A DNA stretch of 64,000 nucleotides from Thermus scotoductus DSM 8553 (GTDB lineage: Bacteria > Deinococcota > Deinococci > Deinococcales > Thermaceae): contig NZ_KB905735.1 in NCBI RefSeq assembly GCF_000381045.1, positions 1-64,000 of the forward strand. Direction: 5' to 3'. This document shows, one piece after another, positions 49,853 to 58,881 of this stretch. Position numbers and translations under genes: made by a program. Every line of letters starts with the position of its first letter. Positions within the stretch are counted from its first letter, which is position 1. Under the pieces are notes generated by a model. It saw only the letters and a list, made by a program, of their open reading frames with translations. It did not search any database and was not told the DNA's origin.

Positions 49853-51322
49853 ATGCTGAAGCTGGAGAACATCACTAAGCGCTTCGGTTCCGTGGTGGCC
49901 AACCGCCGCATCACCCTCGAGGTGGCCCCGGGAGAGGTTCTGGCCCTCCTGGGGGAGAACGGGGCGGGGAAGACCACCCTGGTGAGCATCCTCTACGGCC
50001 TTTATGCCCCGGATGAGGGGAGGATTCTGCTGGAGGGCAAGGAGGTGCGGATCCCGTCCCCCAAGGCCGCCCAGCGCCTGGGCATCGCCCTCGTGCCCCA
50101 GCATCCTGAGCTTATCGAGGCCCACACCGTGGCCGAGAACCTGGCCTTGGGGCTTGACCTTCCGGCCGTGTTCTCCCGCCGGGCCTTGGTGCGGCGGCTT
50201 AGGGCGCTATTGGAAGGCCACCCTTTGGGCGTGGACCTCGAGGCGCCCGTGGCCCGGCTTTCCGCGGGGGAGAAGCAGCGGGTGGAGCTTTTGCGCGCCC
50301 TCCTGAACCGCCCCAAGGTCCTCATCCTGGACGAGCCCACCAGCGTCTTGACCCCCAAGGAGGCGGAGGCCCTTTTCCAGGAGATCCAACGCCTGAAGGC
50401 CGTGGGCCTTTCCGTGATCTTCATCAGCCACAAGCTGGACGAGGTTCTGGCCATTGCCGACCGCATCGCCGTCCTCCGGGCCGGGGAAAAGGTGGGGGAG
50501 GTCTTGCGCCAGGAGGCCGACAAGGACCTCCTGGTGCGCCTCATGGTGGGCCGGAGCCTGGCCCCGCCCCCCAAGGTGCCCCCGCCCCGGGAGGAAGTGA
50601 TCCTCGAGGTGGAGGACCTTCTGGTGCCCCGGCACGGTTTCCCCGTCCAGGGGGTTTCCTTCAGCCTAAGGGCAGGGGAGGTCTTGGGGATAGCGGGGGT
50701 GGCGGGAAGCGGACAGGCCGAGCTGGTGCAGGCCTTGGCGGGCCTTAGGCCCTTCCGGGGAAGGATAAGGTTTAGGGAAGGCCCGTGGCCCCGGGACCCG
50801 GCCCGGCTTTTCGCCCTGGGGGTGGCCCACATTCCCGAGGAGCGGAGCATGGGCGTGGTGGAGGGCATGAGCGTGGCGGAGAACCTGGCCTTGAGGACCT
50901 ACCGCCGCTTTGCTCCTGGGGGCATCCTGAACCACCGGGCCATGGAAAAAGAGGCGGAGGCCCTCATCGGGCGCTACGGCATCCGTACCCCCTCCCCCCG
51001 GACCCCTGTGCGTTTCCTTTCCGGTGGGAACGTGCAAAAGGTCATTTTGGCCCGTGAGCTCCAGGTAAGCCCCCGCTTGCTTCTCGCCATGCACCCCACC
51101 TATGGGGTGGACGTGGGGGCCAGCGAGGAGGTCCACGGACGCATCCTGGACCTGGTGCAGGCAGGCTCGGCCGTGCTTCTGGTGAGCGAGGACCTGGATG
51201 AGATCCTAAGCCTTTCCCACCGGGTGGCGGCCTTGTACCATGGCCGCTTCGTGGGACCCATTCCCCGGGAAGAGGCGGACCGGGAGCGCCTGGGGCGGAT
51301 GATGACGGAGGGGCGGGTATGA
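49853..51322 (+). CDS. Nucleoside-type ABC transporter ATPase (tandem ATPase, BMP/NupA type)
   Basis: 489-aa tandem ATPase from the ATG at 49853; an earlier frame start at 49817 adds 12 residues. The first half has Walker A GENGAGKTT near residue 38 and LSAGEKQRVELLRALL. The second half lacks a normal Walker A (GVAGSGQAE) but keeps FLSGGNVQKV, as in sugar/nucleoside importers of the YufO/RbsA type. It sits first in an operon with two permeases and a BMP-family binding protein, so nucleosides or purines are the likely cargo. Confidence 0.9.
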   Translation: MLKLENITKRFGSVVANRRITLEVAPGEVLALLGENGAGKTTLVSILYGLYAPDEGRILLEGKEVRIPSPKAAQRLGIALVPQHPELIEAHTVAENLALGLDLPAVFSRRALVRRLRALLEGHPLGVDLEAPVARLSAGEKQRVELLRALLNRPKVLILDEPTSVLTPKEAEALFQEIQRLKAVGLSVIFISHKLDEVLAIADRIAVLRAGEKVGEVLRQEADKDLLVRLMVGRSLAPPPKVPPPREEVILEVEDLLVPRHGFPVQGVSFSLRAGEVLGIAGVAGSGQAELVQALAGLRPFRGRIRFREGPWPRDPARLFALGVAHIPEERSMGVVEGMSVAENLALRTYRRFAPGGILNHRAMEKEAEALIGRYGIRTPSPRTPVRFLSGGNVQKVILARELQVSPRLLLAMHPTYGVDVGASEEVHGRILDLVQAGSAVLLVSEDLDEILSLSHRVAALYHGRFVGPIPREEADRERLGRMMTEGRV

Positions 51323-52368
51323 GGTGGGAGCTGGAGCCAAACCCCACCCGGGGAAAGGTGTTGGGAGCCTATGCCCTCTTTCTCCTCCTGGCCCTTTTTC
51401 TTTTGGGCCTCATTTTCCTGGCTTACGGCGTACCCCCACTTAAGGCGTACGCCCTCCTTTTCTCCCCCCTCACGGATACCCTGGGCTTGGCGGAGGTGGC
51501 GCGGCGCACCATCCCCCTTCTCCTCATCGGCTCGGGCCTAGCCCTGGCCTTCCGGGTGGGCTTTTTCAACATCGGAGCGGAGGGGCAGCTCCTTTTGGGG
51601 GCGGTGGGGGCCGCTTACGTGGCCCTTTTCCTTCCCCCGGGTCCTTGGACCCTGCCCCTGATGTTTCTCCTGGGGGGTAGCCTGGGAGCAGTATGGGTGG
51701 GGATTGCCGCTTGGCTTCGGGTGCGCTTCGGGGCCAACGAGATCCTCACCACCCTCATGCAGAACTACCTGGCTTACTACCTGGTGGTTTACCTGGTGGC
51801 CGGTCCCTGGAAGGGAAGGCAGGTTTTCGGCTTCCTCTATACGGACCGCTTTCCCCCCGAAGCCCAGCTTCCCCGCCTGGGGGATACCTTGGTGCACTGG
51901 CCCACCCTGGTTTTGGGGATCGCAGCAGCCTTGCTCCTTCAGACTCTCCTTTTCCGCACCCCTTTGGGCTTTGAGTGGCGCATCCTGGGCGAAAATCCCA
52001 AGGCGGCGCGGTACCTGGGCTTGAAGCAGGGAAGGCTCCTCCTTCTGGCCGCGCTTTCTTCCGGCCTCCTAGCTGGGCTTTCGGGGGTGGGGGAGGTGGC
52101 GGGGATCCACCTGAGGCTTTTGGAGCCGGCCCAGATCTCCCTGGGCTACGGCTTCACCGCCATCCTGGTGGCCTGGTTGGCCAGGGGGAGGCCTCTCGGG
52201 GTTCTCCTCACCGCTCCCCTCTTGGGGCTGGTCCTGGCGGGAGGGGATGCGTTGAAGCTTGCCCTTTCCATGCCCTTCCGGGTGGTGGACGTGGTGGCGG
52301 GGCTTTTGCTTTTGAGCTTCATCGGGGCGGAGGCCTTAAGCCGCCACCGCCTGGTCTGGAGGCGCTGA
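51319..52368 (+). CDS. Nucleoside-type ABC transporter permease 1
   Basis: 349-aa integral membrane protein, about ten helices, of the RbsC/YufP permease family. FRVGFFNIGAEGQLLLGAVG near residues 77-96 and the ILGENPKAARYLG loop near 220-233 are characteristic. Overlaps the ATPase gene by 4 nt, and its TGA overlaps the ATG of the next permease. Confidence 0.9.
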   Translation: MRWELEPNPTRGKVLGAYALFLLLALFLLGLIFLAYGVPPLKAYALLFSPLTDTLGLAEVARRTIPLLLIGSGLALAFRVGFFNIGAEGQLLLGAVGAAYVALFLPPGPWTLPLMFLLGGSLGAVWVGIAAWLRVRFGANEILTTLMQNYLAYYLVVYLVAGPWKGRQVFGFLYTDRFPPEAQLPRLGDTLVHWPTLVLGIAAALLLQTLLFRTPLGFEWRILGENPKAARYLGLKQGRLLLLAALSSGLLAGLSGVGEVAGIHLRLLEPAQISLGYGFTAILVAWLARGRPLGVLLTAPLLGLVLAGGDALKLALSMPFRVVDVVAGLLLLSFIGAEALSRHRLVWRR

Positions 52369-53201
52369 TGGAAGAGGCCCTTTTGCGTGCGGTCCTTTTC
52401 GGTACCCCCATCCTGCTGGCCTCGCTCGGGGCCCTTCTCTCCGAGCGGGGCGGGGTGGTGAACCTGGGGGTGGAGGGCATGATGGCCCTTGCCGCCCTGG
52501 CGGCCTTTGCCGTGGGTCTGGAAGCCCACCCGGTCCTGGGGGTGCTGGCCGGGGTGGGGGTGGGGTCTTTGCTGGGGTTATTCCTGGGGGTGTTCGCCGT
52601 TTCCCTGAGGGCCAACCAGTTCGTGGCGGGGCTGGCCCTGGCCGCCTTGGGGCTTGGGGCCTCGGGGCTTTTGGGGAAGCGGTACGAGGGGGTGCCCCTC
52701 CCCAACCCCTTGCCGGAAGGGGTTTTGGCGGCGCTGGCTTTGGCCTTGGCCTTCGGCCTTCACCTCCTTTTCTTCCGCACCCGGTTTGGCCTTTACCTGA
52801 GGAGTGTGGGGGAAAACCCCAAGGCGGCGGATCTCTTCGGGGTCAGCGTGGATGGGGTGCGCTACGGGGCCTTGGCCCTGGGAGGCGGGCTTATCGGGAT
52901 GGCGGGGGCCTACCTTTCCCTGGCCTACCGGCCTTCCTGGACGGATGGCATGACCTCGGGGCTGGGGTGGGTGGCCATCGCCTTGGTGATCCTGGCCGCC
53001 TGGCAGCCCCTAAGGGCGGTTTTCGGGGCCTATCTTTTTGGCCTTTTGTTCTTCCTGCAGTTCCGGTTGCAGGGCAGTGTACCTATACCGTCGGAGGCCT
53101 TCGCCGCCATGCCCTACCTTTTGGTTATCCTGGTTCTGGCCCTTTCGGGCCGTGCCCGGGCCCCTAAGGCCCTGGGCCAGCCCTTTGACCGGGGGAGGTG
53201 A
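52368..53201 (+). CDS. Nucleoside-type ABC transporter permease 2
   Basis: 277-aa integral membrane protein of the YufQ type from the ATG at 52368, which overlaps the preceding stop as TGATG. LSERGGVVNLGVEGMM near residue 22 and SVGENPKAADLFGVSVDGVRY near 145 are conserved. A longer reading of this frame that begins within the previous permease is not credible. Ends 3 nt before the binding-protein gene. Confidence 0.9.
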   Translation: MEEALLRAVLFGTPILLASLGALLSERGGVVNLGVEGMMALAALAAFAVGLEAHPVLGVLAGVGVGSLLGLFLGVFAVSLRANQFVAGLALAALGLGASGLLGKRYEGVPLPNPLPEGVLAALALALAFGLHLLFFRTRFGLYLRSVGENPKAADLFGVSVDGVRYGALALGGGLIGMAGAYLSLAYRPSWTDGMTSGLGWVAIALVILAAWQPLRAVFGAYLFGLLFFLQFRLQGSVPIPSEAFAAMPYLLVILVLALSGRARAPKALGQPFDRGR

Positions 53202-53204
53202 AGG

Positions 53205-54344
53205 ATGAGGAAGGCATTAGGCGTTTTGTTGCTGGCGTTGGGGTTGGCATGGGCCCAAGGGGATAAGCTCAAGGCCTGTTTCATCTACGTGGGGCCCATC
53301 GGGGATGCCGGGTGGACCTACGCCCACGACCAGGGGCGTAAGAAGGCGGAGGCAGCCCTTCCCTGGCTGGAAACCCGGTATGTGGAAAGCGTGCCCGAGG
53401 CCCAGGCCCTTCCGGTCATGGACCGGTTCGTGAAGGAAGGGTGCCAGGTGATCTTTGCCACCAGCTTTGGGTACATGGAGGCGGTCCTCGAGGGGGCCAG
53501 GAAGTACCCGAACGTCATCTTCGCCCACGCCACCGGGATCAAGCGGGCCCCCAACGTGGCCACCTACATGGCGGACTTCTACCAGGTCTACTACCTGAAC
53601 GGCCTGGCGGCAGGGGCCCTTTCCAAGACGGGCAAGGTGGGGTATGTGGCCGCCTTTCCCATCCCTGAGGTGAAGCGGCACATCAACGCCTTCGCCCTGG
53701 GGGTCCGGGCGGTGAACCCCAAGGCCCAGGTTTTGGTGCGCTGGATCAACGCCTGGTACGACCCGGCCAAGGCCCGGGAGGCCACCGAGGCCCTTTTGGC
53801 CCAGGGAGCGGATGTCTTTGCCTTCACCGAGGACACCCCCACGGTGATCCAGACGGCGGCCAAGAAAGGAGCCTATTCCTTCGGCCACTACACCCCCATG
53901 CTGAAGTTCGCCCCGGGCCACGTGGTTTCCGGCCAGATCGTGCGCTGGGAGGTGATCTACATTGACTTCCTCAAGAAGGTCAAGGAGGGGGTTTACACCG
54001 CCAAGAACCTGGAGAACGTGGACTACTTCTGGCTCCTCCAGCATAAGGCGGTGGAGATGGGGGCGGACTACGGGGTGCCCATCAACCCCAAGCACGTTCC
54101 CCTGTTGCAAAAGGCCAGCCTGACGGTGGGCGGGAAAAAGGTGAGCGTCTACGACCGCATCATGACCCTGCTTAAGGACATGCAAAGCCCCAAGCCCACC
54201 TTTGATCCCTTCACCGGCCCCATCCAAGACCGCAAGGGAGTGGTGCGCATCCCCGCCGGGAGGAAGGCCAGCCTAGAGGAGCTCCTCACCATGGAGTGGG
54301 CGGCCCCTGGGGTGGTGGGGGACTGGCCCGGGGAACCCAGGTAG
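53205..54344 (+). CDS. BMP-family substrate-binding protein
   Basis: 379-aa periplasmic receptor of the basic membrane protein (BMP/Med) family. Signal peptide ends near WAQG, with no lipobox Cys. KACFIYVGPIGDAGWTYAHDQG near residues 23-44 and CQVIFATSFGYMEAV near 83 are family hallmarks. Aromatic residues around the ligand site suggest a nucleoside or purine, as in the PnrA/YufN proteins. Strong GGGGGAGGTGAAGG site precedes the ATG. Last gene of the transporter operon; a terminator follows. Confidence 0.9.
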   Translation: MRKALGVLLLALGLAWAQGDKLKACFIYVGPIGDAGWTYAHDQGRKKAEAALPWLETRYVESVPEAQALPVMDRFVKEGCQVIFATSFGYMEAVLEGARKYPNVIFAHATGIKRAPNVATYMADFYQVYYLNGLAAGALSKTGKVGYVAAFPIPEVKRHINAFALGVRAVNPKAQVLVRWINAWYDPAKAREATEALLAQGADVFAFTEDTPTVIQTAAKKGAYSFGHYTPMLKFAPGHVVSGQIVRWEVIYIDFLKKVKEGVYTAKNLENVDYFWLLQHKAVEMGADYGVPINPKHVPLLQKASLTVGGKKVSVYDRIMTLLKDMQSPKPTFDPFTGPIQDRKGVVRIPAGRKASLEELLTMEWAAPGVVGDWPGEPR

Positions 54345-54360
54345 AACCGAGAAGGCCTGG

Positions 54361-54384
54361 GGGCCAGGGATATTTCCCTGGCCC
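54361..54384. terminator. Bidirectional terminator after the BMP transporter operon
   Basis: GGGCCAGGGA and TCCCTGGCCC form a perfect 10-bp stem with a TATT loop, followed by a pyrimidine-rich CTCCCTTCTT on the plus strand. Lies between the convergent binding-protein and aminotransferase genes. Confidence 0.75.
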
Positions 54385-54416
54385 TCCCTTCTTGATCCCG
54401 CCCGCGAAAGCTAGGA

Positions 54417-55715
54417 CTAGAGGGCTTGGAAGACCGCCTCGAGGATCTCCAACCCCATGGCCGCCTCCTCCTCCTTGAGGATGAGGGGCGGGGCGATGCG
54501 GAGGGCGGAAGGCCCGGCGGGGAGGAGGAGAAGCCCCTTCTTGAAGGCCAGCTCCACGGCCTTGTCCCTGAGGTCGGGCCGCTCCTCCTCTTGGGTGCCG
54601 AAGTCCAGGCCGATCATGAGCCCCCTCCCCCGCACGTCCCCCAGGAAGGGGAAGCGGGCCTGCATGGCCTTGAGCTCCCTGAGGAGGTAGGCCCCCACCT
54701 GCCTGGCGTTTTCCATGAGGCCCCCTTCCAAAAGGTCCAAGGTGGCGTGGGCGGCGGCGGCGGCCACCGCCTGGCCGCCGAAGGTGGTGCCGTGGGCCCC
54801 GGGGCGCCAGCTTGCGAGCTCCTCCCGGAAAAGAAGGGCGCTCAGAGGGTAGCCGGAGGCCAGGCCCTTGGCCAGGACGTAGACGTCCGCCTTGACCCCC
54901 TCGTGCTCGAGGGCGAAGAAGTGCCCGGTGCGGCCAGCGCCCGACTGCACCTCATCCGCCACCAGGAGGATGCCGTAGCGTTCCAGAAGAGCCTTGAGCT
55001 CGGGGATGAATCCCGGCGGAGGCACCAAATATCCCCCTTCGCCCTGGATGGGCTCCAAGAAGAAGGCGGCCACCTCCTCCGGGGGAACCACGGTGCGGAA
55101 AAGGTGCTCCAGGTATTCCAGCACCGCTTTCCCCACCTCTTCCGGCCTTGCCCCCAGGGGGGGGCGGAAGGGATTGGGGAAGGGGACGTGCACCACCCCG
55201 GGAAGGAGAGGGGAGAAGCCCTTGCGGTAGGCGCTTTTGCTGGCGGTGAGGGAGAGGGCCCCAAGGCTTCTTCCGTGGAAGGCCCCGGTAAAGGCCAGGA
55301 GGTAAGGCCTTCCCGTGTGGTGGCGCACCAGCTTGATGGCGGCTTCGATCCCCTCGGTGCCGGAGTTGCCGAAGAAGACCCGGTACCCTCCGCCAAGCCT
55401 TCCCACCAGCCTTTCCGCCAGGGAAAGGGTGGGCTCGTGGGTGAAGTCGGAGAAGCACACGTGGGCGAAGCGTTCCGCCTGGGCCCGCACCGCCTCCAGC
55501 ACCCGGGGGTGGGCGTAGCCGGTGGTGTTCACCGCTATCCCCGCCATGAAGTCCAGGAAGATGTTCCCGTCCACGTCCTCCAGGAATACCCCTTGCCCGC
55601 GAGCGGGCACGAAGGGATAGGGCCGGATGTAGGAGGTGGAAAGGACCGCCTGGCCCCTTTCCAGGAGGGCCTGGGCTTTGGGTCCCGGCAGGGGGGTGTG
55701 GATCCTGGGTTTCAT
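54417..55715 (-). CDS. Class III aminotransferase (4-aminobutyrate/ornithine type)
   Basis: 432-aa PLP enzyme. FGNSGTEGIEAAIKLVRHHTGRP near residues 117-137, the PLP-phosphate region AFHGRSLG, the Asp in LLVADEVQSGAGRTG near 255, and the Schiff-base Lys in VLAKGLASGYP near 285. It is distinct from the lysine/arginine-pathway LysJ or ArgD because it lacks the shorter acetylornithine length. It most resembles archaeal-type GABA or ornithine aminotransferases and related omega-transaminases. The substrate is uncertain. TAGACT about 10 nt before the ATG is a plausible -10. Confidence 0.85.
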   Translation of the reverse strand: MKPRIHTPLPGPKAQALLERGQAVLSTSYIRPYPFVPARGQGVFLEDVDGNIFLDFMAGIAVNTTGYAHPRVLEAVRAQAERFAHVCFSDFTHEPTLSLAERLVGRLGGGYRVFFGNSGTEGIEAAIKLVRHHTGRPYLLAFTGAFHGRSLGALSLTASKSAYRKGFSPLLPGVVHVPFPNPFRPPLGARPEEVGKAVLEYLEHLFRTVVPPEEVAAFFLEPIQGEGGYLVPPPGFIPELKALLERYGILLVADEVQSGAGRTGHFFALEHEGVKADVYVLAKGLASGYPLSALLFREELASWRPGAHGTTFGGQAVAAAAAHATLDLLEGGLMENARQVGAYLLRELKAMQARFPFLGDVRGRGLMIGLDFGTQEEERPDLRDKAVELAFKKGLLLLPAGPSALRIAPPLILKEEEAAMGLEILEAVFQAL

Positions 55716-55783
55716 ACGGGGCCAGTCTACCAGGGGACGGATCCCTTTCCCAGGCGCATTTTATGCGGGGAAGGTGGCGCTTT

Positions 55784-56335
55784 TTACACCAGAAGGCCCT
55801 CGGCCTTAAGGTAAGGCCGGGCGTAGAAGAGGGTAAGGGCGGTGGAGGCATCCTGGATTTCCCCCGTTTCCAGGAGGCGGTAGACCTCCTTTAGGGAAAG
55901 CTCCACCGTTTCCAAAAGTTCGCCGTCCTCGAGGGCCGGCCTTCCCACCACCTCCGCCTCCAGGGCCAAAAAGGGATGGAAGACTACGGCGGTGAAGGAG
56001 GGCTGGGGGTGGAAGGGGGGAAGGGGGAAGAACCGCCTGGCCTCGGCGCCCACCTCCTCCAGAAGCTCCCGTTGGGCGGCCTCCAGGGGGGTTTCCCCGG
56101 GATCCACCTTGCCCGCAGGGATCTCCAGGAGGAACTTGCCCGTGGGGTGGCGGTACTGGCGGATGAGGAGGGCGGTGGCCTTGTCGGTCACGGGAAGGAC
56201 GAAACTCGCCGCCACCGGCCCCGGGCGGTAGATGTAGGTGAGCTCCTTCCCGGTGTGGGTGCGCACCCTCTCCTTCACCAGCCTCACCGGCTCGGTGAGG
56301 ATCTCCTCCAGCTCTATCCGTTCCCAAGGGCTCAT
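55784..56335 (-). CDS. Nudix hydrolase, ADP-ribose pyrophosphatase type
   Basis: 183-aa enzyme with a full Nudix box, GKVDPGETPLEAAQRELLEEVG, near residues 74-95. The N-terminal strand-rich region and FLLEIPAGKV lead-in match the ADP-ribose pyrophosphatase subgroup known from T. thermophilus (hydrolysis of ADP-ribose to AMP and ribose-5-phosphate). Its start overlaps the yqeY-like stop by 4 nt. Confidence 0.87.
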   Translation of the reverse strand: MSPWERIELEEILTEPVRLVKERVRTHTGKELTYIYRPGPVAASFVLPVTDKATALLIRQYRHPTGKFLLEIPAGKVDPGETPLEAAQRELLEEVGAEARRFFPLPPFHPQPSFTAVVFHPFLALEAEVVGRPALEDGELLETVELSLKEVYRLLETGEIQDASTALTLFYARPYLKAEGLLV

Positions 56336-56718
56336 TTCGCTAAGCGCTCGATGACCCGCCGTACCTTCTCCCCGGGGGCCCTGGGGCCCAGGGCCTTGGT
56401 CACCACCCCGATGGCCGCCAGGGGGGTCTTGAACTGGGACAGGTCTATGTTTTCCCGGATCCAGGCCTCGATCTCCTCCTCGCTCATCTCCTTGGGGAGG
56501 AAGCGGTCCAAAAACTCCACCTCAAAGGTGTTGCCCTGCTCCAGGGCGATCTCGCGCAGGGCCTTGAGCACCTTCACCGCCTCGACATCGGGCAGGGGCT
56601 TACCATCCCCTTTTCGGTCCAGCTCCGCCTTCACCACCCGGGCGAAGTCCAGGGTCTTCTGGTCCCGGGCCTTCATGGCCTCCTTGATGGTTTCCTTGAT
56701 GGCCTCGTAGATGCTCAT
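56332..56718 (-). CDS. GatB/YqeY domain protein
   Basis: 128-aa protein from the ATG at 56718. Residues 1-60 are helical, and LDRFLPKEMSEEEIEAWIREN near 70-90 plus the C-terminal GVVTKALGPRAPGEKVRRVIERL are the YqeY signature. Members resemble the tRNA-binding tail of GatB, but the role of stand-alone YqeY is unclear. Divergent from purH by 31 nt. Confidence 0.85.
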   Translation of the reverse strand: MSIYEAIKETIKEAMKARDQKTLDFARVVKAELDRKGDGKPLPDVEAVKVLKALREIALEQGNTFEVEFLDRFLPKEMSEEEIEAWIRENIDLSQFKTPLAAIGVVTKALGPRAPGEKVRRVIERLAK

Positions 56719-56749
56719 CCCCCTTAGTGTAGCCGGTAGAATGCGCCTT

Positions 56750-58240
56750 ATGTGGGCGCTTCTTTCCGTTTCCGACAAGAGGGGGCTCGTGCCCTTCGCC
56801 CAAGGGCTTTTAAGGCTTGGTTATAGGCTCTTGGCCACGGGGGGCACCCACAGGGCCTTGGTGGAGGCGGGGTTTCCCGTCACCTACATCTCGGACTTCA
56901 CGGGTTTTCCCGAGGTCCTCGAGGGCCGGGTCAAGACCCTCCACCCCAAGGTGCATGCCGGGCTTCTCGCCCGGCCCGACCAGGAGGAGGAGCTCAAGGC
57001 CCTGGGCTTTGAGCGGATCAGGGTCCTGGCGGTCAACCTCTATCCCTTCCGGGAGACGGTGGCCAGGGGAGCGGATTTCGCCGAGGCCCTGGAGCAGATC
57101 GACATCGGGGGCCCCGCCATGCTCCGGGCGGCGGCCAAGAACCACATGGCGGTCCTGCCCGTGTGCGACCCTGAGGACTACCCTCGGGTGCTTCAGGCCC
57201 TCGAGGAAGGCCCTTCCCTCGAGTTCCGCAGGGAGCTTGCCCGCAAGGCCTTCGCCCACACCGCCAGCTACGACGCCGCCATTGCCGAGTGGCTTGCCGG
57301 GGAGAAGTTCCCCCCCGAGAAGTTTTTGGTCCTCAGGCGGGAAAGCCCCTTGCGCTACGGGGAAAACCCGCACCAGGAAGCGGCCCTTTACCGGGTGTAT
57401 GGAGAAAAGGGGCCTCTTTTGGAGGCCCGGGTCCTCCAGGGCAAGGCCATGAGCTTCAACAACTACCTGGACGCCGAGGCCGCCTGGAACCTGGTCTCGG
57501 AGTTTGAGGGCCCTGCCTGCGTGGCCATCAAGCACCAGAACCCCTGCGGGGTGGCCTTGGGGGAAGGTCCTTTGGAGGCGTACCGGAAGGCCTACGAGGC
57601 GGACCCGGTTTCCATCTTCGGGGGCATCGTGGCCTTTAACCGGGAGGTGGACGGACCCACGGCGGAGGCCATGAGGGAGGTCTTTTTGGAGGTGGTCCTG
57701 GCCCCGGGCTTCACCCCGGAGGCCCTGGCGGTCTTTTCCCGCAAGAAGAACCTCCGGCTCCTCGAGGTGCCCTTCCCTGCAGAAGGCCCCTACCTGGACC
57801 TCCGCCGCCTGAGGGGCGGGGTGCTTCTCCAGGATGCGGATACCCTGGATCCCATGGAGCCCAAGGTGGTCACGCAAAAGGCCCCCACCCAGGAGGAGTG
57901 GCAGGACCTCCTCTTTGCCTGGAAGGTGGTGAAGCACGTGCGGTCCAACGCCATCGTGGTGGCCAAAGGGGGCCAGACCCTGGGCATTGGGGTGGGGCAG
58001 ACCAACCGCTACGCCTCCGCCAAGCATGCCCTGAAGACCGCCAAGGAGAAGGCCAGGGGGGCGGTATTGGCCTCGGATGCCTTCTTCCCCTTCGACGACG
58101 TGGTGCGCCTGGCGGGGGAGTTTGGCATCAGCGCCATCATCCAGCCCGGGGGAAGCGTGCGGGACGAGGATTCCATCCGGGCGGCGGACGAGCTGGGCAT
58201 GGCCATGGTGTTCACCGGGGTGCGGCACTTTAAGCACTAG
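56750..58240 (+). CDS. purH: Bifunctional AICAR transformylase/IMP cyclohydrolase
   Basis: 496-aa enzyme of the last two steps of IMP synthesis. Chosen start ATG at 56750 gives [18 protein letters not shown]; an upstream ATG at 56741 adds MRL. The N-terminal cyclohydrolase domain has [11 protein letters not shown] and [24 protein letters not shown]. The transformylase domain has [13 protein letters not shown] near residue 205, [11 protein letters not shown] near 262, the [16 protein letters not shown] block near 400, and DAFFPFDD near 443. Full length. Confidence 0.95.
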   Translation: MWALLSVSDKRGLVPFAQGLLRLGYRLLATGGTHRALVEAGFPVTYISDFTGFPEVLEGRVKTLHPKVHAGLLARPDQEEELKALGFERIRVLAVNLYPFRETVARGADFAEALEQIDIGGPAMLRAAAKNHMAVLPVCDPEDYPRVLQALEEGPSLEFRRELARKAFAHTASYDAAIAEWLAGEKFPPEKFLVLRRESPLRYGENPHQEAALYRVYGEKGPLLEARVLQGKAMSFNNYLDAEAAWNLVSEFEGPACVAIKHQNPCGVALGEGPLEAYRKAYEADPVSIFGGIVAFNREVDGPTAEAMREVFLEVVLAPGFTPEALAVFSRKKNLRLLEVPFPAEGPYLDLRRLRGGVLLQDADTLDPMEPKVVTQKAPTQEEWQDLLFAWKVVKHVRSNAIVVAKGGQTLGIGVGQTNRYASAKHALKTAKEKARGAVLASDAFFPFDDVVRLAGEFGISAIIQPGGSVRDEDSIRAADELGMAMVFTGVRHFKH

Positions 58241-58253
58241 GCGCACATGGAGT

Positions 58254-58505
58254 ATGATGTTACGTGTGAAAGCCCATGTGCGCTACACCATAAGCCTGGA
58301 TCCTATCCTGGCGCAGTACGTGGAGGAGATGCGCACCCGCCTGGGCCTTACCAGAAGCGAGGTGTTCGCCTTGGCCCTGAAGCGTTTGAGAGAGGTGGAG
58401 CTTGCCCAGGGGTACCGCGACCTAGCCAAGGATGCTGATTTTCTCCAGGATCCCCTCCTGGACTCCGGCTTGGAGGAAACCCTGGCAGAGACCTCGTGGA
58501 GCTGA
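58254..58505 (+). CDS. MazE-like antitoxin (ribbon-helix-helix type)
   Basis: 83-aa protein starting MMLRVKAHVRYTISLDP. The beta-strand followed by QYVEEMRTRLGLTRSEVFALALKRL fits a ribbon-helix-helix DNA-binding domain. The acidic C-terminal half (KDADFLQDPLLDSGLEETL) would wrap the toxin. It starts 13 nt after purH and overlaps the toxin gene by 10 nt, the usual antitoxin-first layout. It probably represses the pair's own promoter. Confidence 0.72.
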   Translation: MMLRVKAHVRYTISLDPILAQYVEEMRTRLGLTRSEVFALALKRLREVELAQGYRDLAKDADFLQDPLLDSGLEETLAETSWS

Positions 58506-58837
58506 GAAGGGGCGACATCCTCCTAGTAGACTTTGACCCGGGAAGTCCCGGGGAGGCCGCCAAGGTGCGGCCCGCCATCCTGGTGACCAACGATGTGGCC
58601 AACGCTTACTCCCCGGTTCTGGTGGTGGTGCCCTTAACTTCCAACATTTCCCGGATTTATCCCTTTGAGCTATTCCTTCCTGCAGACCGCACCGGTTTGG
58701 ACCGGGACAGCAAAGCCCAGGTCCAGCTCATCCGCCATGTTCACCGCAGAAGGGTTAGGGCGCACCTGGGGACGCTTCCTGGGGATCTTCTAGAGGCTTT
58801 GGACATTCGGATTCGGGAGCATTTGGGTCTTGAGTAA
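58496..58837 (+). CDS. MazF/PemK-family endoribonuclease toxin
   Basis: 113-aa protein with GTG start at 58496. RRGDILLVDFDPGSPGEAAKVRPAILVTND contains the conserved VDFDP and KVRPAIV motif with the catalytic Arg. VVVPLTSN and SKAQVQLIRHVHRRRV near residues 43-85 complete the MazF pattern. It would cleave mRNA at short motifs when free. Intact and full length. Confidence 0.9.
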   Translation: MELRRGDILLVDFDPGSPGEAAKVRPAILVTNDVANAYSPVLVVVPLTSNISRIYPFELFLPADRTGLDRDSKAQVQLIRHVHRRRVRAHLGTLPGDLLEALDIRIREHLGLE

Positions 58838-58841
58838 CCAA

Positions 58842-58865
58842 AAAGGAGCCCCGCAGGGCTCCTTT
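58842..58865. terminator. Bidirectional terminator after the toxin gene
   Basis: AAAGGAGCCC and GGGCTCCTTT form a perfect 10-bp stem with a CGCA loop. A-rich on the left and T-rich on the right, so it works in both directions between the convergent toxin and desaturase genes. Confidence 0.9.
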
Positions 58866-58881
58866 AAACCCAAGGGAGCGC

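Noticed and set aside
51975-52367. 131-codon N-terminal extension of the second nucleoside permease
   Set aside because: The extension lies in a shifted frame inside the first permease and is Gly/Arg rich; the ATG at 52368 fits the family start.
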